Positions 8,453 to 17,507 of a stretch of 64,000 nt of DNA are shown in pieces (the first letter of the stretch is position 1; the number at the start of each line of letters is the position of its first letter). A program made the translations under genes and the position numbers. Below the pieces are notes generated by a model. It was not told the origin of the DNA and made no database searches. It saw nothing but the letters and a program-made list of their open reading frames with translations. The stretch comes from Streptomyces ferrugineus (GTDB taxonomy: Bacteria > Actinomycetota > Actinomycetes > Streptomycetales > Streptomycetaceae): positions 62,001-126,000 of the forward strand of contig NZ_CP063373.1 of the NCBI RefSeq assembly GCF_015160855.1. Reading direction: 5' to 3'.

Positions 8453-9675
8453 CGGCCGCCCACCCCCGCCTTCACGGTGGCCGCCGCCCGGTCCGCCCGC
8501 CGCGACAGCGACACGACCCCGGCGAGCCGCTCGATCGACGCCGGAACGTCCCAGTCCGCCGCCCGCAGCGAGGCGAGCGTGCTCGCCGGTACGACGACGA
8601 GATCGGGCGCGCCGGTCTCCAGGGCCCGTACCAGCAAGGCCCAGGCCGCGTCCCAACGCTCCTTGTCCGGACGCGCCCGCACCGCCTCCACGACCCCGTC
8701 CAGCGCGGCCTGCCGCAGATCGCCCCGCTCGGGCAGCTCGGCCCCGGCCGGGTCGGCGAGCAGCACCTCGGGATCCGGCAGCTCCATCCGGTCCACGCAG
8801 GCCAGCAGCTCCAGCCCCGGACCGTCCCCGACCGTCCCCCTGACCAGCAGCGACAGCACGTCCCGCGAGGCCCCCGCCGCTGTGGCGAAGGCGACCAGGC
8901 ACTGCGTCATCTCCCAGCTCCGCGGCGACGGCCAGGGCCCGCCCCGCCGCGCCTCCCCGCTCGGCAGCCGGTGCACAAGCCCCGGCCGCCCCGAGAGCAG
9001 TCCGCCGACCGCACGCCGCGCGAACTCCACGGCCTGCGGCAGCTGTTCCGGATCGAGCCGCGGCAGGGTCGCCCGGGGCCAGGTCCCGGCGAGTCCGCGG
9101 ACGACGACCTCGTGGTCGTGGGCCCATTGCAGATGCACGAACCGGTTGGCCAGCGGCGCGCTCAGCTCCCAGCCGTCGGCCGCCGAGGACCGCGGATTGG
9201 CGGCGGCCACGATCCGCACCCCCGCCGGCAGCCGCAGTGCCCCGATCCGCCGCTCCAGCACCACCCGCAACAACGCGGCCTGCACGGCAGGCGGCGCGGT
9301 CGACAACTCGTCCAGGAACAGCAGCCCCCGCCCGGCCTTCACCAGCCGCACGGCCCAGTCGGGCGGAGCCATCGGCACCCCCTGTTCGGCGGGGTCGTCC
9401 CCCACGACCGGTAGCCCCGAGAAGTCGGACGGTTCATGAACGCTGGCGATCACGGTGGTCAGGGGAAGGTCCAGCGCGGCGGCGAGCTGCGTGAGCGAGG
9501 CGGTCTTGCCGATCCCGGGCTCCCCCCAGAGCAGGACGGGCAGATCGGCGGCGACGGCGAGGGTGAGGGCTTCCAGTTGGGGATCGGGTCGGGGTTCGGT
9601 GGTGGTGTCGCGGAGGAGGGCCAACAGGTCGGCGGCCACGTCGAGTTGGGTGGCGGGGAGGGCGTGTGTGGGCAT
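8449..9675 (-). CDS. MoxR-type AAA+ ATPase
   Basis: A 408-residue AAA+ ATPase. Walker A is GEPGIGKT (about 53-60) and Walker B is LLFLDELS, followed by sensor-1 AAANPRSS and an arginine-rich sensor region (ELSAPLANRFVHL). Such ATPases pair with VWA-domain proteins, and the downstream gene is one, overlapping by 4 bp. ATG at 9675 is the only sensible start. It is the middle gene of a minus-strand triad (9758-11188, this gene, 7166-8452). The C-terminal 200 residues are helical and unassigned. Confidence 0.85.
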   Translation of the reverse strand: MPTHALPATQLDVAADLLALLRDTTTEPRPDPQLEALTLAVAADLPVLLWGEPGIGKTASLTQLAAALDLPLTTVIASVHEPSDFSGLPVVGDDPAEQGVPMAPPDWAVRLVKAGRGLLFLDELSTAPPAVQAALLRVVLERRIGALRLPAGVRIVAAANPRSSAADGWELSAPLANRFVHLQWAHDHEVVVRGLAGTWPRATLPRLDPEQLPQAVEFARRAVGGLLSGRPGLVHRLPSGEARRGGPWPSPRSWEMTQCLVAFATAAGASRDVLSLLVRGTVGDGPGLELLACVDRMELPDPEVLLADPAGAELPERGDLRQAALDGVVEAVRARPDKERWDAAWALLVRALETGAPDLVVVPASTLASLRAADWDVPASIERLAGVVSLSRRADRAAATVKAGVGGR

Positions 9676-9757
9676 GTGTGATCACCTTGGGTTGTGTGAG
9701 GGTGGGGTGGGGGAGGGGGAGCGGAAGAAGACCGCTGGGCGCGGGGCGGGAAGTGGA

Positions 9758-11188
9758 TCAGAAGAAGGTCGCGTGCCGCGGGCGCGCGGGGTTGTCGGAG
9801 GTACGGCGACCGCGACTACCACGACCACCACGGGACGGCCGACCGCGATCGCCACGCCCGTCGTACCGGACGCTCCCCGGCCCGGGCCCGATCAGCCCGG
9901 CCCGGAAGAGCCCGTAGGTGATACGCCGCCGCGCGACCGTCTCCAGCTCCTCCCGCAACGCCCCGTCACGCAGCACCGCGTCCGGCCCGAGCAGCCCCTC
10001 GACGACGGCCAGCGCACCGGCGAAGTCACCGTGCGAGAGCCGTTCACGTACGTCGGGCAGGCATTGGGGATGCCGGTGGGCGTCGTCGATGGCCTGGAGG
10101 CAGGGCAGCGGGGTGCCGGTCAGGGCGGCGAGGAGTTCCTCGCGCCGGATCTCCTCGGGTTCGTGGTCGAGCGGCGCCAGTACGCCGCCGACCAGCCCGA
10201 TCCGATGCCGGGCGCCCCGGCATTCGACGACCCGAGGCGCCCCGGCCGAGTCCGCGGGCGGGTGCCGCGTCGGCGCGGAGCGCTCCGGTACGAGCGCGGA
10301 GGCGACCAGCGGATGCAGCCGGCCGACGTCGACCGCCCCGGCCCGCAGCAACTCCAGATCGGGCGGCACCCAGGTGGCGGCGTCGGGAAGCAAGGGCAGA
10401 GCGGAGGCGGCCGTCCGGTCGACGCACTCCACGATCCGCACGCCCTCCCCGCCCACGTCCAGCAGAATCCGCCGCCGTCCCTCCAGCCGTACGACGACGC
10501 CCCCGGAGGAACGCCCTTCGGCACGAAGCAGCAGCCGCGCCTCCTCGCCCCACCGGCCGACGGCACAGCGAGGTCCGTACGGCGAGGTCAGACCGGGCAG
10601 GCCGTCGGCGGAGAACCCGCATCCGACCCGTACGCGCAGCTCACCGGCCCTCTCCGCATCCCACAGATGCCGGTGCAGATCGAGCCGGAACCGCCGGCTG
10701 GGCCGCGGATGGGGATGCCCACGAGGCGCAGGGGCGCCGGCAGTCACCGGCCGCCCGCCACCCCACACCGCAAGGCTGATCCGCTGCCCGGCGTCCGCCC
10801 AGGCGGGCGGGGTCCGCACCACGAGATACAGCGGCTGTCCACGCCCGTGCCCGGCACCGCCGTACCGGGCGAGGGCGAGGGTCAGGCCAGGACGCAGCAG
10901 CCCGTCGGGCGCGATCCGAGGCATGTGCCAGCGCAGCAGATCGGGAGCGAGACACCGAAGATCGTCGCGCACCCGGCCGGCGACTTCCCGCCCGTGATCC
11001 CGCGCCAGCGACCGCAGATTCAGATCGACATCGACACCGGCGGCGGCACACGCCCCCGCCCAGTCCCCCGCGACCCGACGAGCGGTCGCGGTCTCGATCA
11101 TGGAGGCCGGCACGGCGAACTCGCGCACGCGCGGCCAGAAGGAGAGCTCGGAGAGCCGGGAATCCCCGTTCGCGAACCGAGTGCCCAT
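9758..11188 (-). CDS. Hypothetical protein of the MoxR/VWA triad
   Basis: About 476 residues, no recognised domain. The sequence looks globular for the first ~440 residues, with an Arg/Gly-rich basic tail (about 450-476, GDRGRPSRGGRGSRGRR). ATG at 11188 is preferred over GTG at 11194 because AAGGTGA sits at normal spacing from the ATG but touches the GTG. The gene lies 82 bp upstream of the MoxR ATPase on the same strand, so it is probably the first gene of the unit and may encode the client or a third subunit. That role is inferred from position only. Confidence 0.6.
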   Translation of the reverse strand: MGTRFANGDSRLSELSFWPRVREFAVPASMIETATARRVAGDWAGACAAAGVDVDLNLRSLARDHGREVAGRVRDDLRCLAPDLLRWHMPRIAPDGLLRPGLTLALARYGGAGHGRGQPLYLVVRTPPAWADAGQRISLAVWGGGRPVTAGAPAPRGHPHPRPSRRFRLDLHRHLWDAERAGELRVRVGCGFSADGLPGLTSPYGPRCAVGRWGEEARLLLRAEGRSSGGVVVRLEGRRRILLDVGGEGVRIVECVDRTAASALPLLPDAATWVPPDLELLRAGAVDVGRLHPLVASALVPERSAPTRHPPADSAGAPRVVECRGARHRIGLVGGVLAPLDHEPEEIRREELLAALTGTPLPCLQAIDDAHRHPQCLPDVRERLSHGDFAGALAVVEGLLGPDAVLRDGALREELETVARRRITYGLFRAGLIGPGPGSVRYDGRGDRGRPSRGGRGSRGRRTSDNPARPRHATFF

Positions 11189-11363
11189 CAGCACTCACCT
11201 TGCGCGGACGGGACCCCCAATCTGTCAGCAGAGTGAGTCGTCATCGCGCACGAGCGTAACGCCGCGCGCGCAGCCCCGCGAGGCATTTTCTCCCGGCAAC
11301 CTTTCGGCTCGCGGCGACCACTGACACATGGCCAGCTCTCACCGAACCGCGTAAGGACTCCCC

Positions 11364-12311
11364 GTGCCATCCCGCCCGCACCACCACCACCGGTCCCCCC
11401 GGAAGCGCCGCACGTACCTCGTCCCCGCCGCGATAGTGGCGACGGTGGCGGTGGCCGTATCCCTGCTCATAGCGTTCCGCCCCGAGCCCGAGCCCAAGGC
11501 AACCGAGACCACGACCGGGCCGGTGACCAACGCCCGGTCGACCCCGGCGAGCACAAGCCCCACCCCCAAACCAACGCCGACCCCAACACAGAAGCCGAAA
11601 CCCAAGCCAAAACCGAAGCCCTCCAGCCCATCACCCACGACGGCCACTCCGACCGCCGCACCACCCCCACAACGGGCATCGGCTTCGGCCCCACTGGCAG
11701 GGAGAATCCGCCCCGGGACAACGTACGAAGGAATAGCCACCTTCTACGACGCCGCGGACGGCAACGGAGCCTGCCTCTACGGCCCGACCACCGACGTCAT
11801 GACGGCGGCCATGAACCACACGGACTACGAGACCTCGAAGGCCTGCGGCGCCTACGTCCAGGTCCGAGCGCGGAACGGCGCCTCGGTGACGGTCCGCATC
11901 ACCAACGAATGCCCCCTCCCCTGCGCCCCCGGCCAACTCGACCTGAGCGCCCAGGCCTTCGCGAAACTCGCCGCCCCTTCGGCGGGCCGCATCCCCATCA
12001 CCTGGACCCTGCTGAGCCCGGCGATCCCGGACAAGATCTCGGTCCGCTACAAGACGGGCTCCAGCCCGCACTGGTGCGGCATCCAGGCGGTGGACCACAG
12101 AAACCCCTTGGCCCGCCTGGAGTTGAGGACGAGCAACGGCTGGCGACAGCTCCCTCGCACCGAGTACAACTACTTCCTCTCCGAGCAGGGCGAAGGCTGC
12201 GGCGCCGCGATCAGGCTCACGGACATTTACGGAGAGACCCTGACGATCGAGGGGCTCGCGATACGACCGGACGCCCTGCAGCCGACCCGGTTCCAGTTCG
12301 CAGCACGCTGA
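11364..12311 (+). CDS. Secreted expansin-like protein
   Basis: 315 residues. A basic N-terminus with HHHH precedes a single hydrophobic signal/anchor helix (about 17-38). A Pro/Thr/Lys-rich linker (about 45-105) follows, then a double-psi beta-barrel (YEGIATFYDAADGNGACLYG; TNECPLPCAPGQLDLS) and a C-terminal beta-sandwich resembling the expansin second domain (CBM63-like). The Asp of QLDLS in the barrel matches the conserved Asp of bacterial expansins. These proteins loosen plant or bacterial cell-wall polymers without hydrolysis. GTG at 11364 has AAGGA upstream. It is transcribed divergently from the MoxR triad. Confidence 0.8.
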   Translation: MPSRPHHHHRSPRKRRTYLVPAAIVATVAVAVSLLIAFRPEPEPKATETTTGPVTNARSTPASTSPTPKPTPTPTQKPKPKPKPKPSSPSPTTATPTAAPPPQRASASAPLAGRIRPGTTYEGIATFYDAADGNGACLYGPTTDVMTAAMNHTDYETSKACGAYVQVRARNGASVTVRITNECPLPCAPGQLDLSAQAFAKLAAPSAGRIPITWTLLSPAIPDKISVRYKTGSSPHWCGIQAVDHRNPLARLELRTSNGWRQLPRTEYNYFLSEQGEGCGAAIRLTDIYGETLTIEGLAIRPDALQPTRFQFAAR

Positions 12312-12324
12312 CGGCGTGGCTTCG

Positions 12325-12816
12325 TCACGGTCCTTCGCTCGGACTCGGCGACGGTGCCACCCCCGATGTCTCCGTCGCCGACGCCGACGGTTCATTCGTG
12401 GGGACCGCTGCCGTGGGGTTCCTCGTGGGCACCGGTGCCGTCGTGCCGGGTGGGGTCGTCGGTGTCGGCGACGATGTCTGGGGCGGGAGGGCCGAAGGAG
12501 TGGGGGTGGGGCTCGAAGGCCGGGTCGGGGGCGGGGGCGTGCGGTCGCTCGTCGGGGGCGGTGCCAGCGGGGGTGTCGGGGTCTTCGACTGGTCCGTCGT
12601 GAAGGGGAGGGCGATCAGGAGGGCCGTCGCGCAGGTCGCGGCCAGTCCCGTCGCCGTACGCACCAGTCGTCGGCGGGACGCCTTGCGGCGGAGTGTCTCG
12701 TAGTGGCCGGGGGGTGGGGCGAGGTGCTCCGCGGGTGGGCGGAGGATGACCGCCAGGGGGTCGTCGGGGGCGAACTCCGGGCCGTTGAGGTCGCCTTCGT
12801 CAAAGCGTGTGGTCAA
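12325..12816 (-). CDS. Membrane protein encoded after the ECF sigma factor, possible anti-sigma partner
   Basis: 163 residues. A ~50-residue cytoplasmic N-terminus is followed by one transmembrane helix (ATGLAATCATALLIALPF, about 54-72). The remainder is a disordered Pro/Thr/Ser extracellular tail. It overlaps the end of the sigma factor gene by 17 bp, so the two are co-expressed. Membrane proteins in this position often regulate the sigma factor, but I see no zinc anti-sigma HxxxCxxC motif, so the role is inferred from context alone. Start ATG at 12816. Confidence 0.65.
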   Translation of the reverse strand: MTTRFDEGDLNGPEFAPDDPLAVILRPPAEHLAPPPGHYETLRRKASRRRLVRTATGLAATCATALLIALPFTTDQSKTPTPPLAPPPTSDRTPPPPTRPSSPTPTPSALPPQTSSPTPTTPPGTTAPVPTRNPTAAVPTNEPSASATETSGVAPSPSPSEGP

Positions 12817-13291
12817 GGCTTCTCCTCAGGTGGACGCGCAGCAGTTCGCGGGCCGCGTGGAGGTCGGCCTTGACGGTCCCTTCCTTGCGTCCGGTCAGCA
12901 CGGACACCTCCCGGATCGGCATGTCAGCGTAGTAGTGGAGGAGGATCGGGACGCGCAGGCGTTCGGGGAGGGACTGGACCAGGAGGCGGACCGACGGGTC
13001 CGACTGTTCCGTGTGGGCGTTCATCGCGGCCTCCGTCGTGGCCCGGCGCATCGCCTTGCGTTCGCGCTCCAGCTTGCGCCAGTGGTCGCGCACGAGGTTC
13101 GCCGCCGTGACGTAGAGAAAGCCGCGCGGTTCCTCGACCCGGCTCCAGCGGGCCCACAGCCTGGTGAAGGCCTCCGACGCGATCTCGTGCGCCGTCTCGT
13201 CGTCGTCGACGAGACGGCGGCACCAGCCGGCCAGGCGTGGGTACAGGGCGGCGAACAGTTCGGACGCTGCCGTGTCGCGGGACCGTTTCAA
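12800..13291 (-). CDS. ECF-type RNA polymerase sigma factor
   Basis: 163 residues with sigma region 2 (ELFAALYPRLAGWCRRLVDDDETAHEIASEAFTRLW split across residues 11-46, including the core-binding DDDETAHEIASEAF) and region 4 (LPERLRVPILLHYYADMPIREVSVLTG), the helix-turn-helix for -35 recognition. The best start is a TTG at 13291 with GGAGAG just upstream; no in-frame ATG or GTG fits. It directs transcription of an unknown regulon. The following overlapping gene is a candidate membrane-bound regulator. The long C-terminal extensions of some ECF groups are absent. Confidence 0.88.
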   Translation of the reverse strand: MKRSRDTAASELFAALYPRLAGWCRRLVDDDETAHEIASEAFTRLWARWSRVEEPRGFLYVTAANLVRDHWRKLERERKAMRRATTEAAMNAHTEQSDPSVRLLVQSLPERLRVPILLHYYADMPIREVSVLTGRKEGTVKADLHAARELLRVHLRRSLDHTL

Positions 13292-13367
13292 CGCTCTCCA
13301 TGGTCGTGAGGGTCGTGCGGGTGGTGATGGTCGGGAGGGGGCCTGTGCGGTACTTGTGGGTCAGCAG

Positions 13368-13991
13368 TTAAGACGTCAGTGTCGCGAACACGATCACGTT
13401 GTCCCGGTACTCGTCTCCCGTGCGCGGACCCCCGCACGTGATCAGGCGCAGCTCCGGGCGGTCCACGTCCCCGTAGACCTCCTCCGCCGGGAAGTCCGCC
13501 TTCGCCACCGTCCGTACGGCGCTCACCGCGAACTCCGCCGACGTGCCGTCCTCCCTGCGGGCCACGATCCGGTCACCGCGCCGCAGCTCCGGCAGGCGGC
13601 GGAAGACACCGTCCCCGAACGCGCCCACCGTGACATGGCCGAGGATCACCGACGGGCCCACCTGGCCCGGCGTCGGTGAGTGCCGGTACCAGCCCGCACG
13701 GTCGTCGGCCGTGATGGGCGGCACCTGGACCGTGCCGTCCGCCGCCAGGCCGAGGCGGATGACCGGGGTGTCGACGTCGATCGCCGGGATCCGGAGGCGG
13801 ACGGGGGTCGAACGGCCCAGTGCTCGCGCCGAGTTCGCGGACGAGGACGAGGAGCCGTCGCCCGCCCTCCCTCTCGGGCGGCGGGAGTCCACGCCCGCGG
13901 CCGGCGTCTTCCCCTCGCCCTGGCCGCCGCATCCCACCAGCAGCGACGCCATCGCCCCTGCGGCGAACGCGCGCCTGGTGAGCGCCGTCAT
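13368..13991 (-). CDS. Class F sortase
   Basis: 207 residues, secreted. The N-terminus RRAFAAGAMASLLVGCGG looks like a signal peptide with a lipobox, suggesting a lipid-anchored enzyme. The sortase fold runs from about residue 65. Catalytic features are visible: His in VILGHVT, Cys in LRLITCGG, and Arg in DEYRDNVIVFATL. Class F sortases of actinobacteria transfer surface proteins to the wall or act on unknown substrates. It is coupled by an ATGA overlap to the upstream surface-protein gene. The ATG at 13991 replaces the much longer non-coding-like open frame. Confidence 0.88.
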   Translation of the reverse strand: MTALTRRAFAAGAMASLLVGCGGQGEGKTPAAGVDSRRPRGRAGDGSSSSSANSARALGRSTPVRLRIPAIDVDTPVIRLGLAADGTVQVPPITADDRAGWYRHSPTPGQVGPSVILGHVTVGAFGDGVFRRLPELRRGDRIVARREDGTSAEFAVSAVRTVAKADFPAEEVYGDVDRPELRLITCGGPRTGDEYRDNVIVFATLTS

Positions 13992-14371
13992 GCCCTGTTC
14001 GCCCGGCGCCGTCGTACGACGAACGTCGCCGCGCCGCCCGCGACCAGCAGCGCGGCCGCGCCCCCGCCGATCAGGGCGCCCGGCTGGGTCCCGGAGTCCG
14101 AGGCGGTCACGCCGGTGTCGGGTGCGCCGGACGGTACGACGGAGACCTGGCCGCCGTCGGGTACCTGCGTCGGCACGGGCGACGGAGCCGTGGAGGCGGA
14201 GGAGGGGGCCTCGGTCGGTTCGGCGGACGGGGTCGGGGCGGCCGAGGCCGAGGGGACGCTCGTCGGGCTGGGGACCGGGGTCGGGGCGGTGGAGTCGGCG
14301 AGGGCGGGGGCGGCGCCTGCCAGGAGGGCGGTGCAGGTCAGGGCCAGGGCGCTGAGGATGGTTCGGCGCAT
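13988..14371 (-). CDS. Small secreted/surface protein coupled to the class F sortase
   Basis: 127 residues: signal peptide (MRRTILSALALTCTALLAG), a Pro/Ser/Thr/Ala-rich disordered stalk (about 25-90), a hydrophobic helix (ALIGGGAAALLVAGGAATFVV) and the positive tail RRRRANRA. That tail architecture is like a cell-wall sorting signal, but no LPxTG or LAxTG motif precedes the helix; only PDTG is present. The gene overlaps the sortase start by 4 bp, so it is the obvious partner or substrate. ATG at 14371 with a GAGAGCGAG region upstream. Confidence 0.78.
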   Translation of the reverse strand: MRRTILSALALTCTALLAGAAPALADSTAPTPVPSPTSVPSASAAPTPSAEPTEAPSSASTAPSPVPTQVPDGGQVSVVPSGAPDTGVTASDSGTQPGALIGGGAAALLVAGGAATFVVRRRRANRA

Positions 14372-14536
14372 GGGCTCGCTCTCTTTCGTCGCGCCGCCGG
14401 TACGGCCGTATCCGTACGCGGCGGGCTGGTGTGACGGGTCGAGCGGAGAGACGAGCCGGGGGCGGGGCCGGTTGCAAAGAGATGGCAAAGGCACGTCGCC
14501 TGAGTCGGTTCGGCCCCGGGTACGTACGATGAGGGC

Positions 14537-14962
14537 GTGACAGCCCGTGCACAGCACCACCGTGCGCCGCAGCTCCCCGTTCCGGGGCCGTGGCGCACGT
14601 TTCTGCTGCTCGGGCTGCTCGCGGGGCTGTTCGGGATGCACGCGCTCGGGTCCGTGAACGCGGTCGCCGGTGCCCCGCACCACTCCCCGCACTCCCATGC
14701 GCGGGCCATGAGCGCCCATACGCCGGTCATGAGCGCCGAATCCGTCTGCGACGGCGGCAGCACGGACGGCGGGCACGTCCAGCACGCCGATCCGACCTGT
14801 GCGTCCGGTGCCGTCGGCGCGGGGCCCGTACTGCCGGCCCTGGCGCTCGATCCCGTCGGAGGTGCCGTCTCGGGCGGCCTCGACCGCCCCGACCCGGCCC
14901 TCGCTCCCGAGGGCGGGCGCGCGCCTCCCTCACTCGCCGAACTCCAGATCCTGCGGACGTAG
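14537..14962 (+). CDS. DUF6153 family membrane-associated protein
   Basis: 141 residues with one N-terminal hydrophobic helix (FLLLGLLAGLFGMHALG) and an extracytoplasmic region rich in His, Ala and Gly. The region carries several HxxH-like clusters (HHSPHSH) and two Cys (SVCDGG, PTCASG). The layout fits the DUF6153 family of Streptomyces, often encoded just before a DUF305 protein, as here. Metal handling is a reasonable guess from the His content but is not shown. GTG start at 14537. Confidence 0.7.
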   Translation: MTARAQHHRAPQLPVPGPWRTFLLLGLLAGLFGMHALGSVNAVAGAPHHSPHSHARAMSAHTPVMSAESVCDGGSTDGGHVQHADPTCASGAVGAGPVLPALALDPVGGAVSGGLDRPDPALAPEGGRAPPSLAELQILRT

Positions 14963-15073
14963 GACAAGGCCGAGCCGTCCCCCCTCACCACCGGGGCGTA
15001 CGGCACCCAGCCATGTCCGTGCCACGCCCCGCCGAGGGCGCGGCAGCCCACGTACACCGCAGGAGTTCTCAGC

Positions 15074-15718
15074 ATGAGCAGTACCCGTACCCTCGTCCGT
15101 CGCGCCGCCCTGGCCACGACGGCCACCGCCGCCGCCCTCGTCCTCGCCGCGTGCGGCGGCGACAGCGGCAGCGCCAGCGGCGAGGACACCGCCTCCGGCG
15201 CGTCCGCCTCGTCCTCCGCGAGCGCCGACGCCGCAGGCGCGCACAACGACCAGGACGTCACCTTCACGCAGGGCATGATCCCGCACCACCAGCAGGCCCT
15301 TCAGATGGCGAAGATGGCCGCGACTCAGGCTTCCTCGGCCGAGGTCAAGGACCTGGCCTCCCGTATCGAGAAGGCCCAGGACCCGGAGATCCAGACCATG
15401 TCCGGCTGGCTGAAGGCGTGGGGTGAGGACGTGCCCTCGTCCATGCCCGGCATGGACCACGGCGGCGGTCACTCCGGCGACGACATGCCCGGAATGATGG
15501 ACACCAAGGACATGGACGAGCTGATGAAGGCGTCCGGCAAGGGCTTCGACACCATGTTCCTGACCATGATGGTCGAGCACCACGAAGGCGCCGTGGAGAT
15601 GGCCACCACCGAGAAGGAGAAGGGTGAGTACGGCCCGGCGACCCAGCTCGCCGACGCCGTCATCACCGCCCAGACCGCCGAGATCAAGGAGATGAACAAG
15701 CTCCTCGGCAAGGGCTGA
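15074..15718 (+). CDS. DUF305 family lipoprotein
   Basis: 214 residues. A signal peptide ends in the lipobox VLAAC, followed by a Ser/Ala-rich linker and a four-helix DUF305 domain. The domain has the characteristic MIPHHQQALQMAKMA and MMVEHHEGAVEMA repeats; the HH pairs and many Met residues (MPGMDHGGGH, DMPGMMD) suggest metal, especially copper, binding. DUF305 proteins are extracytoplasmic and frequently copper-associated. The gene follows the DUF6153 gene by about 110 bp and ends at a terminator shared with the lasso operon. Confidence 0.85.
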   Translation: MSSTRTLVRRAALATTATAAALVLAACGGDSGSASGEDTASGASASSSASADAAGAHNDQDVTFTQGMIPHHQQALQMAKMAATQASSAEVKDLASRIEKAQDPEIQTMSGWLKAWGEDVPSSMPGMDHGGGHSGDDMPGMMDTKDMDELMKASGKGFDTMFLTMMVEHHEGAVEMATTEKEKGEYGPATQLADAVITAQTAEIKEMNKLLGKG

Positions 15719-15728
15719 CGCTCCGGGG

Positions 15729-15754
15729 CGGCGGTGGGGCACGACCCACCGCCG
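15729..15754. terminator. Bidirectional terminator between DUF305 and lasso operon
   Basis: Perfect 10-bp inverted repeat CGGCGGTGGG (15729-15738) / CCCACCGCCG (15745-15754), 6-nt loop, sitting exactly between two convergent stop codons. Confidence 0.7.
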
Positions 15755-15755
15755 T

Positions 15756-17507
15756 TCACCGGTGCGCCGCCACCCCGGTCTGGGACAGCCGGCGGTAGTG
15801 CTCGCTGCTCGCCAGCAGTTCGTCGTGGGTGCCGGTGGCGGTGATCCGGCCGGCGTCCAGGACCACGACGGCGTCGGCGGCACGGATCGTGGAGTGCCGG
15901 TGGGCGATGACCAGCAGGGCGCACTCCTCGGTGATCCGGCGGATCGAGCGGCGCAGCGCCGCCTCGTTGGCCGCGTCCAGATGGGCCGTCGGCTCGTCGA
16001 GGAGCAGCAGCGCGGGGTGGGTGAGCAGGGCGCGGGCCAGGGCGATGCGCTGGCGTTCGCCGCCGGAGAGGGACATGCCCCGTTCGCCCGCCTCCGTGTC
16101 CAGTCCGTGCGGTGAGCGGGCGACGATCTCGGTGAGCTGCGCCAGCTCGATCGCCCGGTCCAGGTCGGCCGGGTCCGCGTCGGGCGCGGCGTACAGGAGG
16201 TTCTCGCGCAGGGTGCCGTACAGCACCGGCGCGTGCTGCTCCACCAGGCCGATCCGGGCGCGGTGTGCGGCCCGGTCCAGGGTGCGCACGTCCCGGCCCT
16301 CGAACAGGACGCGGCCGGCGTCGGGGTCGTAGAAGCGCTCGGCCAGCGCGAAGATCGTGGACTTTCCGGCGCCTGAGCTGCCGATCAGGGCGATGTGGGC
16401 GTGCCGGGGGACGGTGAAGGAGACGTCGTTCAGGACCGGGCGGGCCGGGTCGTAGCCGAAGCGGACGTCGCGGAATTCCAGTACGGGGGTGGCGGCGGCC
16501 GGTGTGCAGGGCGTCGGGAGCGGTTCCGGTCCGGGTTCGGGCGGGAGGTCCAGGACCTCGGTGATGCGCCGCAGCGCGCCCAGGCCCTGGCGCATGGTGC
16601 TCAGTGCCTGGAAGACGGCCGCGACGGGGGCCATCAGATACAGCATGTAGAGGAGGAACGCGGCGAGTTCGGCGACCGAGGCCGCCGAGCCGTCCCGGCC
16701 GGCCGCCCGCGCGCCGCCGACCAGCAGTACGAGCAGGAACGAGCCGTTGATGGTGAGCATGACCGCCGGGGCCACCACCGCGTCCAGGGCCCCGACCCGC
16801 ACGCTCTGGGTGTACGCCGACCGCGCCTCGGCCCCGATGCGCAGCGTCTCGCGCTCCTCGGCGCGGCTGGCGCGCACGGTGCGGATGGCGCCCAGGGCCC
16901 GCTCCAGCTCGGCCGTCATCGCGCCGGTGGCCCGCTGGGCGTGCAGCGAGGCCCGTTCGATGCCGCGCAGCACCGACGCCACCGCCACCGAGCCGACCGC
17001 GATCACGGCCAGCACCAGCAGGAACAGCACCCAGTCCAGCCACACCATCAGCGCGACGACCCCGACCAGGCCGATGGTGCCGGTGACCGCGTCCGTGAAG
17101 CCCTCGGAGACCAGCAGCCGCAGGGCGGTGCTGTCGGCGCTGGTCCTGGCGATCAGGTCGCCGGTGCGGCGCCGGTCGTACGTCCGCATGGGCAGCCGCA
17201 GGAGATGGGCGATCAGGTCGAGGCGCAGGCCCAGGACGACGCCCTCCCCGGTCCGGGCCAGCGCGTAGCGGGCCACGCCCTGCACGGCGGCCTGGGCGAG
17301 GAAGAGGGCGATCAGCAGCCCGATGGGCCCGCCGGTCGGCGCGCCCTCGCCGGCCGCCTCGATGACCCGTTTGACCACCAGCGGCTGGGCGAGGGCGAGC
17401 GCGGAGCCGGTCAAGGCCAGCGAGGCGGCCACCGTGACGCGGCGGCCGTGGCCGTGCAGCAGCCGGCGGATCTCCTGCGGGCCGCTGCGGGGCCGTATGT
17501 CGGTCAT
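15756..17507 (-). CDS. Lasso peptide ABC exporter/immunity protein (D protein)
   Basis: 583 residues, a fused ABC exporter. The N-terminal part has about six transmembrane helices (about 20-310). The nucleotide-binding domain carries Walker A GSSGAGKS, signature LSGGERQR, Walker B LLLLDEPT and a switch His in VIAHRHST. In lasso clusters the D transporter exports the mature peptide and gives self-immunity. ATG at 17507 overlaps the B2 stop codon (ATGA). It is the last gene of the A-C-B1-B2-D operon and ends at a bidirectional terminator. A general multidrug ABC exporter would look the same, so the role comes from context. Confidence 0.88.
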   Translation of the reverse strand: MTDIRPRSGPQEIRRLLHGHGRRVTVAASLALTGSALALAQPLVVKRVIEAAGEGAPTGGPIGLLIALFLAQAAVQGVARYALARTGEGVVLGLRLDLIAHLLRLPMRTYDRRRTGDLIARTSADSTALRLLVSEGFTDAVTGTIGLVGVVALMVWLDWVLFLLVLAVIAVGSVAVASVLRGIERASLHAQRATGAMTAELERALGAIRTVRASRAEERETLRIGAEARSAYTQSVRVGALDAVVAPAVMLTINGSFLLVLLVGGARAAGRDGSAASVAELAAFLLYMLYLMAPVAAVFQALSTMRQGLGALRRITEVLDLPPEPGPEPLPTPCTPAAATPVLEFRDVRFGYDPARPVLNDVSFTVPRHAHIALIGSSGAGKSTIFALAERFYDPDAGRVLFEGRDVRTLDRAAHRARIGLVEQHAPVLYGTLRENLLYAAPDADPADLDRAIELAQLTEIVARSPHGLDTEAGERGMSLSGGERQRIALARALLTHPALLLLDEPTAHLDAANEAALRRSIRRITEECALLVIAHRHSTIRAADAVVVLDAGRITATGTHDELLASSEHYRRLSQTGVAAHR

